DNA from: UBA6115 sp012514225
GTDB lineage: Bacteria > Bacillota > Clostridia > Christensenellales > Aristaeellaceae
Direction: 5' to 3'
Length of the DNA stretch: 64,000 nucleotides
Assembly (NCBI GenBank): GCA_036756425.1
Contig: DAIOLC010000001.1
Location: 124,001 to 188,000, forward strand
The notes below the pieces were generated by a model. It made no database searches. It was given only the letters and a program-made list of their open reading frames with translations, and had not been told where the DNA came from. Of the stretch, positions 33,353 through 39,938 are shown piece by piece; the first letter of the stretch is position 1, and each line of letters opens with the position of its first letter. The translations under genes were made by a program, and so were the position numbers.

Positions 33353-35302
33353 GTGACCATCCTGACCTTGCAGCATATCGCGAAATCCTTCGGCACCGAC
33401 GAAGTGCTGCGGGACGTGAGCCTGTCGCTCAACCAGGGTGAGCGGCTGGGCCTCGTCGGCGTCAACGGGAGCGGGAAGACCACCCTGCTGCGCGTCATAT
33501 CGGGCGAACTGGCCCCGGACGGCGGCCAGATGAGCGTCGCCCGCGGGACGCGGGTGGCGATGCTCAGCCAGGTGTTCCATCCTGCCGGGGGCAGCACGGT
33601 AATGGACGAGGCGCGCCGCGCGCTGGACGAGATTCACCGGATGGAAGCGCGGCTGAGGGAACTGGAGCGCCGCATGGGCGACCCGGCAGACGAAGAGGTG
33701 CAGGGCAGGCTGCTGGAAGAATACGCGCGGGTGACAGAGCGTTTCGAGCGGGCCGGGGGCTATGGGGCGGAGTCGCAGGTCATCGGCGTGCTCGCCGGCC
33801 TTGGGTTCAGCGAGACACAGTTCGCCCAGCCAGCGCACACCTTGAGCGGCGGTGAGCTCACGCGCCTGGGGCTTGCGAAACTGCTATTGCAAAAGCCGGA
33901 TTTGCTTCTGCTGGACGAGCCGACCAACCATCTGGACATGGGGATGCTCGGCTGGCTGGAAGGCTTTTTGCTTTCCTATCCGGGTTCAATCATCACCGTA
34001 TCGCACGACCGGTATTTTCTAGACGCGGTGTGCACCGGGGTCGCCGAAATACTGTTTGGCGCCCTGGAAACCTATCCCGGCAACTACACCGCCTACGCAG
34101 GTCTCCGCGCGCAGCGGCACGCGGCGAGAAACAAGGCCTATGCCTTGCAGCAAAAGGAAATCCAGCGCCAGCGGGCGATTATCGCGCGGTTCCGCAGCTT
34201 CAACCGTGAAAAATCAATCCGGGCGGCCGAGAGCCGTGAAAAAGCCCTGGCCCGCATGGAATTGGTGGACAGGCCCCAGGAAGAAAAGCAAACGGCGTTC
34301 CGCTTCCGCGCCGCCCGTTCCATCCACGGGATTGCGCTGGAAGCAGTAGGGATTTCCAAGGCATTCGGGGACCGCGTCCTGTTTCAGGACGTGGATATCA
34401 TCCTGCGCGGGGACGACCGCGCGGCGCTCATCGGGCCCAACGGCGTCGGCAAGACGACCCTTGTCCGCTGCCTGACGGGCCGGGAAACACCGGACGCGGG
34501 GACGGTCGCATACAGTCCCAAGGCCGACGTGGGCTACTACGACCAGCGGCAGCTGGACCTGTCCCCGGACAAGGACGTTCTGAACGAGGTTTGGGACGCC
34601 TTCCCGCTTATGGGCCAGTCGCAGATCCGCGGTGCCCTCGGGTTGTTCCTGTTTTCTGGCGACGACGTGTTCACCCCTGTCGGTCTGCTCTCCGGCGGGG
34701 AAAAAAGCCGGGTCAGCCTGGCGAAGCTGATGCTGCGCCAGGATAACGTCCTGCTGCTGGACGAGCCGACCAACCACCTGGACGCGGACAGCCGGGAAGC
34801 GCTGGAGGAAGCCCTGGCGGGCTTTGAGGGAACCATCCTGGCCGTCTCTCACGACCGTTACTTCATCAACCGCTTCGCGAACCGCCTGCTCGTGATGGAC
34901 GGAAGGGGCATCACGTCCTTCGAGGGCAACTATGACGACTACCAGCGGGAGCTGGCCCGGCTGAGGGACGGGGAGGCGGAGGAAGGGGAGCAGCGGACGC
35001 GGACCAGCCTGGCGAGGGAAAGGAAAGCGTCCAGGCTCCTTCTGGAGGAGCAAAAGCGGCTTCAAGCCGCGGCCGCCCTGTCCGAGGAGCGGGTGCACCA
35101 GGCCGAGGAAGAGCTGGCCTACGCCATTTCACGCCAGGGAGAGCCCGAGGTGTACGAAAACCCGGCTGAAGCCGCGGCCCAGGCCGCAAGGGTCCGCGAA
35201 CTCCGCGCCCTCACGGAGCGCAGGTACAAGGCCTGGGAGGAGGCGGACAGGGCGCTTTCCAGCTTTCTCCGGGAGAACAACCTGTCTGCTTCCGAGGATT
35301 GA
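33353..35302 (+). CDS. ABC-F family ATP-binding cassette protein
   Basis: A 649-residue soluble protein with two ABC domains and no membrane part. The first domain has GVNGSGKTTLLRVISG, LSGGELTRLGLAK and LLLDEPTNHLD. The second has IGPNGVGKTTLVRCLTG, LLSGGEKSRVSLAK and LLLDEPTNHLD. The linker between them (FRSFNREKSIRAAESREK) is the P-site-tRNA interaction motif, and the C-terminal 100 residues are a charged coiled coil. ABC-F proteins act on the ribosome, as translation factors or antibiotic protectors. It most resembles the housekeeping YdiF/Uup type. The start is GTG at 33353 with a weak ribosome site. Confidence 0.9.
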   Translation: MTILTLQHIAKSFGTDEVLRDVSLSLNQGERLGLVGVNGSGKTTLLRVISGELAPDGGQMSVARGTRVAMLSQVFHPAGGSTVMDEARRALDEIHRMEARLRELERRMGDPADEEVQGRLLEEYARVTERFERAGGYGAESQVIGVLAGLGFSETQFAQPAHTLSGGELTRLGLAKLLLQKPDLLLLDEPTNHLDMGMLGWLEGFLLSYPGSIITVSHDRYFLDAVCTGVAEILFGALETYPGNYTAYAGLRAQRHAARNKAYALQQKEIQRQRAIIARFRSFNREKSIRAAESREKALARMELVDRPQEEKQTAFRFRAARSIHGIALEAVGISKAFGDRVLFQDVDIILRGDDRAALIGPNGVGKTTLVRCLTGRETPDAGTVAYSPKADVGYYDQRQLDLSPDKDVLNEVWDAFPLMGQSQIRGALGLFLFSGDDVFTPVGLLSGGEKSRVSLAKLMLRQDNVLLLDEPTNHLDADSREALEEALAGFEGTILAVSHDRYFINRFANRLLVMDGRGITSFEGNYDDYQRELARLRDGEAEEGEQRTRTSLARERKASRLLLEEQKRLQAAAALSEERVHQAEEELAYAISRQGEPEVYENPAEAAAQAARVRELRALTERRYKAWEEADRALSSFLRENNLSASED

Positions 35303-35338
35303 CAGGATGTATAAACTTTGCATCGCGGAATTTGATGC

Positions 35339-35368
35339 TTGACAGCCGGATTGAAGACCGGGTATAGT
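35339..35368 (+). promoter_or_regulatory. Promoter of the Met leader and metNIQ
   Basis: TTGACA (35339-35344, perfect) and TATAGT (35363-35368), 18-base spacer. The predicted transcript start is about 35375, giving a leader of about 175 bases before metN. Confidence 0.75.
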
Positions 35369-35400
35369 GTTCGCAAGTCTAAAGGAAGGGAGGGATCGGA

Positions 35401-35475
35401 ATGCTTCGTATGGTGATGCGAATGCCCATGATGTGCGTGATTCCGGTCTCGCGCTTCTTGCATTGCGCTGATTGA
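35401..35475 (+). CDS. Methionine-rich leader peptide, putative attenuator of metNIQ
   Basis: A 24-codon open frame beginning MLRMVMRMPMMCVIPVS and ending in TGA at 35473. Six of the first eleven residues are Met, including a tandem Met-Met at codons 10-11. It has one of the strongest ribosome sites in the window (AGGAAGGGAGGG, 6 bases before ATG), a strong promoter upstream, and an intrinsic terminator starting 20 bases after its stop. The next genes encode a methionine ABC importer. This is the layout of amino-acid leader-peptide attenuators such as trpL. A ribosome stalled on Met codons when Met-tRNA is scarce would favour antitermination. The role is inferred; expression of the peptide is not shown. 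Confidence 0.75.
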   Translation: MLRMVMRMPMMCVIPVSRFLHCAD

Positions 35476-35526
35476 TGGCATCATCGTCCGTCAAGACCCG
35501 CTTGCCTGAGTGCGAAGCGGGTTTTT
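35416..35526 (+). promoter_or_regulatory. Candidate methionine attenuator (competing RNA helices)
   Basis: Three mutually exclusive pairings can be drawn by eye. Region 1 (35416-35421, ATGCGA in the Met codons) pairs with 35458-35463 (TTGCAT). Region 2 (35451-35460, GCGCTTCTTG) pairs with 35492-35501 (CAAGACCCGC), 8 bp around a 2x2 internal loop. Region 3 (35496-35503) pairs with 35515-35522 to form the terminator. Region 2:3 pairing would block the terminator. A small hairpin 35472-35478 with 35488-35494 is a further alternative. No S-box or T-box sequence is present. Helix strengths were not computed. Confidence 0.5.
35496..35526 (+). terminator. Intrinsic terminator in the metNIQ leader
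   Basis: Perfect 8-bp stem ACCCGCTT/AAGCGGGT with an 11-base loop followed by TTTTT, located between the leader peptide and metN. It would block metNIQ transcription unless read through. Confidence 0.85.
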
Positions 35527-35550
35527 CATTACAGCGGGTTGGGGGAAAAC

Positions 35551-36561
35551 GTGTCCGAAAGCAAGTTGATTGAAATCATCGGCCTCTCCAAGGTTTTCAG
35601 CGATGCCGAGAACAAGGTGGTGGCCTTGAACGGCATCAGCCTGACGGTCTATGAGGGCGAGATTTACGGGATTGTGGGCATGTCCGGCGCGGGCAAGTCC
35701 ACGCTTATCCGCTGTATCAACCGCCTGGACATCCCCAACGAAGGGCAGGTGCTCTACCGCGGCCGGGACGTGCTGAAGATGAACCGCAGGGAGCTTTTGG
35801 GGGTCCGGCGGAAGATGGGGATGATTTTCCAGCAGTTCAACCTCTTCATGCAGCGGACCGTCGCGGAGAACGTGCGCTACCCGCTGGAAATCTCCAAGTC
35901 GCCCCGCAAGGACGCCGACCGGCGCGTGCGGGAGCTGCTGGACATTGTCGGCCTGTCGGACAAGGCTACCGCCTACCCCGCGCAGCTTTCCGGCGGCCAG
36001 CGCCAGCGCGTCGGCATCGCCCGGGCCCTGGCCAGCGAACCGGACGTGCTGCTGTGCGACGAAGCGACCAGCGCGCTGGACCCGATGACGACGCAGGCCA
36101 TCCTGGCGCTGCTGCAGGACATCAACCGCCGGCTGGGCATCACCATCCTGCTCATCACCCACGAAATGGCGGTCATCCGGCAGATTTGCAGCCGCGTCGC
36201 CATCCTCGACGGCGGGGTGGTGGTGGAGGAGGGGGACGTGGACGAGGTGTTCCTTTCCACCCGCTCGGAGGCGGGCAAGCGCCTCTTTGGCGTCCTGCCC
36301 GAACGGGCGGCGGAGGACCCGGACGTACCGGCCCTGCGCATCGTCTTCGACGGCTCCTCCGCGGAAAAGCCCATCATCTCGCGGCTCGCGCAGGAAACGG
36401 GCGTCCCGGTCAACATCCTCAGCGCCAACATGAACCATCTCAGGGGCAAAATGTACGGGCAGATGATCATTCAAAAGCCCCTGTCGGAAGATGAGAACAA
36501 GGCCGTCGTCCGCTTCCTGGAGGAGGCGGGGCTGACGGTCAGGGAGGTGAATAAAACATGA
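35551..36561 (+). CDS. metN: Methionine ABC transporter ATP-binding protein
   Basis: A 336-residue ATPase of the MetNIQ importer. Walker A is GIVGMSGAGKSTLIRCINRL, the Q loop is MIFQQFNLFMQRTVAENV, the signature is LSGGQRQRVGIARAL, Walker B is VLLCDEATSALDP, and the switch His lies in LLITHEMAVI. The last about 80 residues form the NIL domain (RIVFDGSSAEKPIISRLAQE), which in MetN binds methionine and inhibits transport. GTG at 35551 has GGGGGA 4 bases upstream. The in-frame TTG at 35539 has no proper ribosome site. Overlaps metI by 4 bases (ATGA). Confidence 0.95.
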   Translation: MSESKLIEIIGLSKVFSDAENKVVALNGISLTVYEGEIYGIVGMSGAGKSTLIRCINRLDIPNEGQVLYRGRDVLKMNRRELLGVRRKMGMIFQQFNLFMQRTVAENVRYPLEISKSPRKDADRRVRELLDIVGLSDKATAYPAQLSGGQRQRVGIARALASEPDVLLCDEATSALDPMTTQAILALLQDINRRLGITILLITHEMAVIRQICSRVAILDGGVVVEEGDVDEVFLSTRSEAGKRLFGVLPERAAEDPDVPALRIVFDGSSAEKPIISRLAQETGVPVNILSANMNHLRGKMYGQMIIQKPLSEDENKAVVRFLEEAGLTVREVNKT

Positions 36562-37220
36562 GCTGGGAAAAAATCGTGCCGCTGGTGCTGGAAGGTCTCG
36601 GGGAAACGCTGTACATGACCCTCCCCTCCACCCTTCTTTCCTATCTCGTCGGAATGCCTCTGGGTATCCTGCTGGTCGTCACCGCGCCGGACGGCATCCG
36701 GCCCCGGCCCGCGTTCAATGCCGCGCTGGGGGTGGCAATCAACTTCCTGCGCTCCATCCCCTTCATCATTCTCCTCGCGATGCTCTTCCCGGTCACGCGG
36801 GCCATCATGGGGAGGGCTATCGGGACCCAGGCCATCATCTTTCCGTTGGTCATCAGCGCCTTTCCCTACGTCGCGCGCATGGTGGAGGGTTCCATCCGGG
36901 AGGTTGACCGGGGCGTCATCGAAGCCGCCCAGTCCCTGGCCTCCAGCGACCTTCAGATTATCGGCAAGGTCATGATTCCGGAGGCGCTGCCGTCCCTGCT
37001 CAACGGGGCCGCCATCGTGATGGTCACCATCCTCGGGTACACGGCGATGGCCAGCGCCGCGGGCGGCGGCGGGCTGGGCGCGATCGCCATCACCAAGGGC
37101 CTCAACCTGCGCCGGATGGACGTCATGTACACCGCCGCCATCGCCCTGGTCTTCCTCGTACAGCTCATCACCCTCTTCGGGAACCGTGTCACCAAGAAGC
37201 TGGACCACCGCAAGCGCTGA
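36558..37220 (+). CDS. metI: Methionine ABC transporter permease
   Basis: A 220-residue membrane protein with five transmembrane helices, typical of MetI. Its start LVLEGLGETLYMTLPSTLLS and the coupling-helix EAA motif VIEAAQSLASSDLQIIGKVMIPEALP are diagnostic. Together with MetN it forms the MetN2I2 complex for D- and L-methionine. Translationally coupled to metN through ATGA. Confidence 0.95.
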   Translation: MSWEKIVPLVLEGLGETLYMTLPSTLLSYLVGMPLGILLVVTAPDGIRPRPAFNAALGVAINFLRSIPFIILLAMLFPVTRAIMGRAIGTQAIIFPLVISAFPYVARMVEGSIREVDRGVIEAAQSLASSDLQIIGKVMIPEALPSLLNGAAIVMVTILGYTAMASAAGGGGLGAIAITKGLNLRRMDVMYTAAIALVFLVQLITLFGNRVTKKLDHRKR

Positions 37221-37245
37221 ACGCGCAAAATGAAAGGAGTACCCC

Positions 37246-38076
37246 ATGAAAAAGCTGTTCGTTCTGGCCCTCGTCCTGGTTCTTTCCCTGGCAAGCCTCA
37301 CTTCCTTCGCGGAGAACAAGAAGGTCGTCATCGGCGCGACCCCCAGCCCCCACGTCCTGATTCTGGAGCAGGTCGCGGAAGACCTCAAGGCCCTGGGCTT
37401 CGACCTGGAAATCGTCACCTTCACCGACTATGTGCTGCCGAACCCCGCCACCGCGGCAGGGGAACTGGACGCCAACTATTTCCAGCACCTGCCCTACCTG
37501 AACGCCTACAACGCCAGCGTGCCGGAGGGCGAGCAGCTGGCCGCCGTCATCCCCGTGCACTACGAGCCCTACGGCATCTATGCGGGCACCAAGAGCAAGC
37601 TGGAAGACCTTGCCGACGGTGACAGCATCGCGGTGACCAACGACCCCTCCAACGAAACGCGCGCGCTGCTGCTGCTGCAGGACGCCGGCCTGATTACCCT
37701 CGTCGACGGCGTCACCACTGACAGTGCGGCCACCGCCCTGGACATCAAGGACAACCCGAAGAACCTGAAAATCGTGGAGCTCAACGCGGAGCTGATTCCT
37801 TCCTCCCTGGGCGACGTCGCCTTCGCGGTCATCAACGGCAACTTCGCCATCGGCGCCGGCCTCAGCCCGGCCAAGGACGCCCTGTTCCTGGAGCCCACGG
37901 ACGGGGAAGCCGGGAAGACCTACACCAACTACGTCGTCGTCAGCCTTGGGAATGAGAACGCGGACTTTGTCGAGGCGCTGCGCAAGGTGCTGTATACGCA
38001 GAAGGTGAAGGACTACATCCTGGGCAACCCGGACTTCGCCGGCGGCGTCATCCCCACCTTCGAAGTCGCGCCCTGA
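37246..38076 (+). CDS. metQ: Methionine-binding protein MetQ/NlpA family, without lipobox
   Basis: A 276-residue substrate-binding protein: KKVVIGATPSPHVLILEQV, VTFTDYVLPNPATAAGELDANYFQH, VPVHYEPYGIYAG-type blocks and VAVTNDPSNETRALLLLQ. It captures methionine outside the cell for MetNI. The signal peptide (KKLFVLALVLVLSLASLTSFA) is followed by EN and there is no Cys anywhere in the protein. It therefore cannot be lipid-anchored by the usual lipobox, which is odd for a Gram-positive binding protein. The ATG follows AAAGGAG. Confidence 0.93.
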   Translation: MKKLFVLALVLVLSLASLTSFAENKKVVIGATPSPHVLILEQVAEDLKALGFDLEIVTFTDYVLPNPATAAGELDANYFQHLPYLNAYNASVPEGEQLAAVIPVHYEPYGIYAGTKSKLEDLADGDSIAVTNDPSNETRALLLLQDAGLITLVDGVTTDSAATALDIKDNPKNLKIVELNAELIPSSLGDVAFAVINGNFAIGAGLSPAKDALFLEPTDGEAGKTYTNYVVVSLGNENADFVEALRKVLYTQKVKDYILGNPDFAGGVIPTFEVAP

Positions 38077-38096
38077 GCGCGTTCGGCGGATTGCCA

Positions 38097-38124
38097 GGGG
38101 CGGGAGAGGATTCTCTCCCGCCCC
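38097..38124 (+). terminator. Strong hairpin after metQ (no clear T tract)
   Basis: A 12-bp perfect stem GGGGCGGGAGAG/CTCTCCCGCCCC with a GATT loop, 20 bases after the metQ stop. It is followed by TCTGATTG rather than a T run, so termination efficiency is uncertain. Confidence 0.6.
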
Positions 38125-38132
38125 TCTGATTG

Positions 38133-38286
38133 TCGAAAAAGGCCTGCGGTCCTTTTTCGATTCGGAGGATGGCTGCGGAAAGCTTTCGCCGTTCGCGAAA
38201 ACGCCCCGCGCGTCCGGCAAAGCCGGACGACACGATTTCCATCGGGGGCTGCCGCCCCCGAAGCCCCCCAATTTACTGTGCAGTAA
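38133..38286. repeat. Cluster of inverted repeats in an intergenic spacer
   Basis: Four perfect palindromes sit in 154 bases: TCGAAAAAGG/CCTTTTTCGA (38133-38142 and 38151-38160), CGTCCGGC-AAA-GCCGGACG (38211-38229), CGGGGGC/GCCCCCG (38243-38260) and TTACTG-TG-CAGTAA (38273-38286). No open frame with a ribosome site is present. It resembles dispersed intergenic repeats of Clostridia; only one copy is visible here. Confidence 0.5.
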
Positions 38287-38379
38287 GGTTTTTTGACAGC
38301 CTGAGGGGTGGGAGAGTTTTCTCTTCGGCACTTCCTGGTTTTATTGACTTTGAAACCCGGGATAACGGCCGCGAACGGA

Positions 38380-38409
38380 TTGACAGGACACGCATGGATT
38401 CAATATAAT
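38380..38409 (+). promoter_or_regulatory. Promoter of hisS-aspS (before the T-box)
   Basis: TTGACA (38380-38385) and TATAAT (38404-38409), both perfect, 18-base spacer. Transcript start about 38416. Confidence 0.8.
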
Positions 38410-38415
38410 CCCTTC

Positions 38416-38627
38416 AAGGCGCCGAAGGGAAGATGCGTCGGGAACCCGTACAGAGAGGGCGGCCACGGCTGCAAGCCGCCCGGGGATTCCGAAAGCGGGA
38501 CAACCCCGAGCCTCCTGCGAGGGCAGGCGTGTTCCGCGATAAGGAATAAAGAGTGGCGCCGAAAGGCGCAAGCAGGGTGGCAACGCGAAGCGATTCGTCC
38601 CGCGCAATATGCGTGGGCGGTTTTTTT
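38416..38627 (+). promoter_or_regulatory. T-box riboswitch for hisS-aspS, Asp specifier likely
   Basis: A T-box leader. Stem I carries AGAGAG followed by a perfect distal stem GGGCGGC/GCCGCCC with a CACGGCTGCAA loop. The T-box sequence AGGGTGGCAACGCG is at 38574-38587. A competing terminator CCCGCGCA/TGCGTGGG (38599-38617) plus seven T (38621-38627) follows. The likely specifier is GAC at 38499-38501 (context GCGG-GAC-AACCCC), which reads tRNA-Asp. The TGGC of the T-box complements a tRNA ending GCCA, i.e. discriminator G, as in tRNA-Asp and not tRNA-His. Uncharged tRNA-Asp would stabilise the antiterminator and turn on both synthetases. Confidence 0.88.
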
Positions 38628-38640
38628 AGGAGGGTGAGCC

Positions 38641-39936
38641 GTGCAGATGCAAAGCCCGAAGGGAACCCGGGACCTGCTGCCGAAGGAAAGCCATGCCTGG
38701 CAGTGGATTGAGCAAATCATGCGGGAGGAAGCCGCGCTGGCTGGTTACCGGGAAATCCGGACGCCGGTGTTCGAGCATACCGAGCTGTTTCTCCGCGGGG
38801 TGGGCGACACGACCGACATCGTGCAGAAGGAGATGTACACCTTTCTGGACAAGGGCGGCCGTTCCGTCACCCTTAAGCCGGAAGGCACCGCGGGGGCGGC
38901 CCGCGCGCTGGTGGAGCACAGGCTGTACGCGGAGCCCCTGCCCTGCAAGATGTACTACCTCAACAGCCCCATCTTCCGGTATGAGAACCCCCAGCACGGC
39001 AGGCTGAGGGAGCACCACCAGTTCGGCATGGAGTGCTTCGGCACCATGGAGCCCAGCGCGGACGCGGAGGTCATCCTGACCATCCTGTCGGTCCTTTCCC
39101 GCATCGGGCTAAAAAACCTGGCGGTCAAGGTCAATTCCATCGGCTGCCCCGTCTGCAGGCCGGGCTATCACGAGGCGCTGAAGGGCTTCCTGACCCTGCG
39201 CGTCGACCGGCTGTGCCCCCTGTGCCGGGACCGGCTGGAGCGAAACCCGCTGCGTGTCCTGGACTGTAAAGTGGAGGGCTGCAGGGAGGCGAGCAGGGGC
39301 GCGCCGAGCATCCTGGACTATCTGTGCGGGGAGTGCGACGCCCACTTCTCCGCCCTCCGTTCGCTCCTCAGCGCGCGGGGGCTTGACGCCCAGGTGGACG
39401 CGGGCATCGTTCGCGGGCTGGATTATTACACCAAAACCGTCTTTGAAATCATCGTGCAGACCCCGAAAGGCGAGATGACCCTTTGCGGCGGCGGACGCTA
39501 CGACGGCCTGGTGGCGCAGGTCGGCGGGCCTTCCCTTCCGGGGGTGGGCTTTGGCATCGGGACGGAGCGCATCATTCTGGAAATGGGGAACCAGGGCGTA
39601 TCAGCCCCGGAGCCGCGACTGACGGATGTTTTTCTGGCCAGCCTGGACGAGGCGGGGCGAAAGGCAGCCTTCGGCGCGTGCATGGACCTGCGCGCCGCGG
39701 GCTTCAAGGCGGACTGCGACCACCTGGCGCGCAGCCTGAAGTCCCAGTTCCGCTTTGCCGACAAGCTGGGCGTGCGCCTGGTCGCGATCATGGGCGGCGA
39801 GGAGCTGGCGCGCGGAATGGCCAGGTTGAAATCCATGGCGGACGGGGCGGAAATCGAAGTACCCCTGCAGGAGTTGGCGCCCGCCGTGCGGAAGCAGCTC
39901 GGAGAAAACGACAAGATAAGCGAACAGGAGGCCTGA
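38641..39936 (+). CDS. hisS: Histidine--tRNA ligase
   Basis: A 431-residue class II synthetase. Motif 1 lies in REIRTPVFEHTELFLRGVG, followed by the family segment LKPEGTAGAARALVEH, motif 2 FRYENPQHGRLREHHQFGMECFG, the His-specific RGLDYYTKTVFEI with GGGRYDGLV, and motif 3 GVGFGIGTERI. The C-terminal anticodon domain follows. It charges tRNA-His. The start is GTG at 38641, 6 bases after GGAGGG. First gene after the T-box. Confidence 0.96.
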   Translation: MQMQSPKGTRDLLPKESHAWQWIEQIMREEAALAGYREIRTPVFEHTELFLRGVGDTTDIVQKEMYTFLDKGGRSVTLKPEGTAGAARALVEHRLYAEPLPCKMYYLNSPIFRYENPQHGRLREHHQFGMECFGTMEPSADAEVILTILSVLSRIGLKNLAVKVNSIGCPVCRPGYHEALKGFLTLRVDRLCPLCRDRLERNPLRVLDCKVEGCREASRGAPSILDYLCGECDAHFSALRSLLSARGLDAQVDAGIVRGLDYYTKTVFEIIVQTPKGEMTLCGGGRYDGLVAQVGGPSLPGVGFGIGTERIILEMGNQGVSAPEPRLTDVFLASLDEAGRKAAFGACMDLRAAGFKADCDHLARSLKSQFRFADKLGVRLVAIMGGEELARGMARLKSMADGAEIEVPLQELAPAVRKQLGENDKISEQEA

Positions 39937-39938
39937 TT

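Noticed and set aside
35375..35550. SAM (S-box) or Met T-box riboswitch before metN
   Set aside because: The leader has neither the S-box core nor an AGGGTGG T-box sequence, and is too short for a T-box. A Met-rich ORF and terminator explain it better.
39483..39938. N-terminal extension of aspS into hisS
   Set aside because: The open frame overlaps hisS in another frame. The family start and ribosome site are at 39939.
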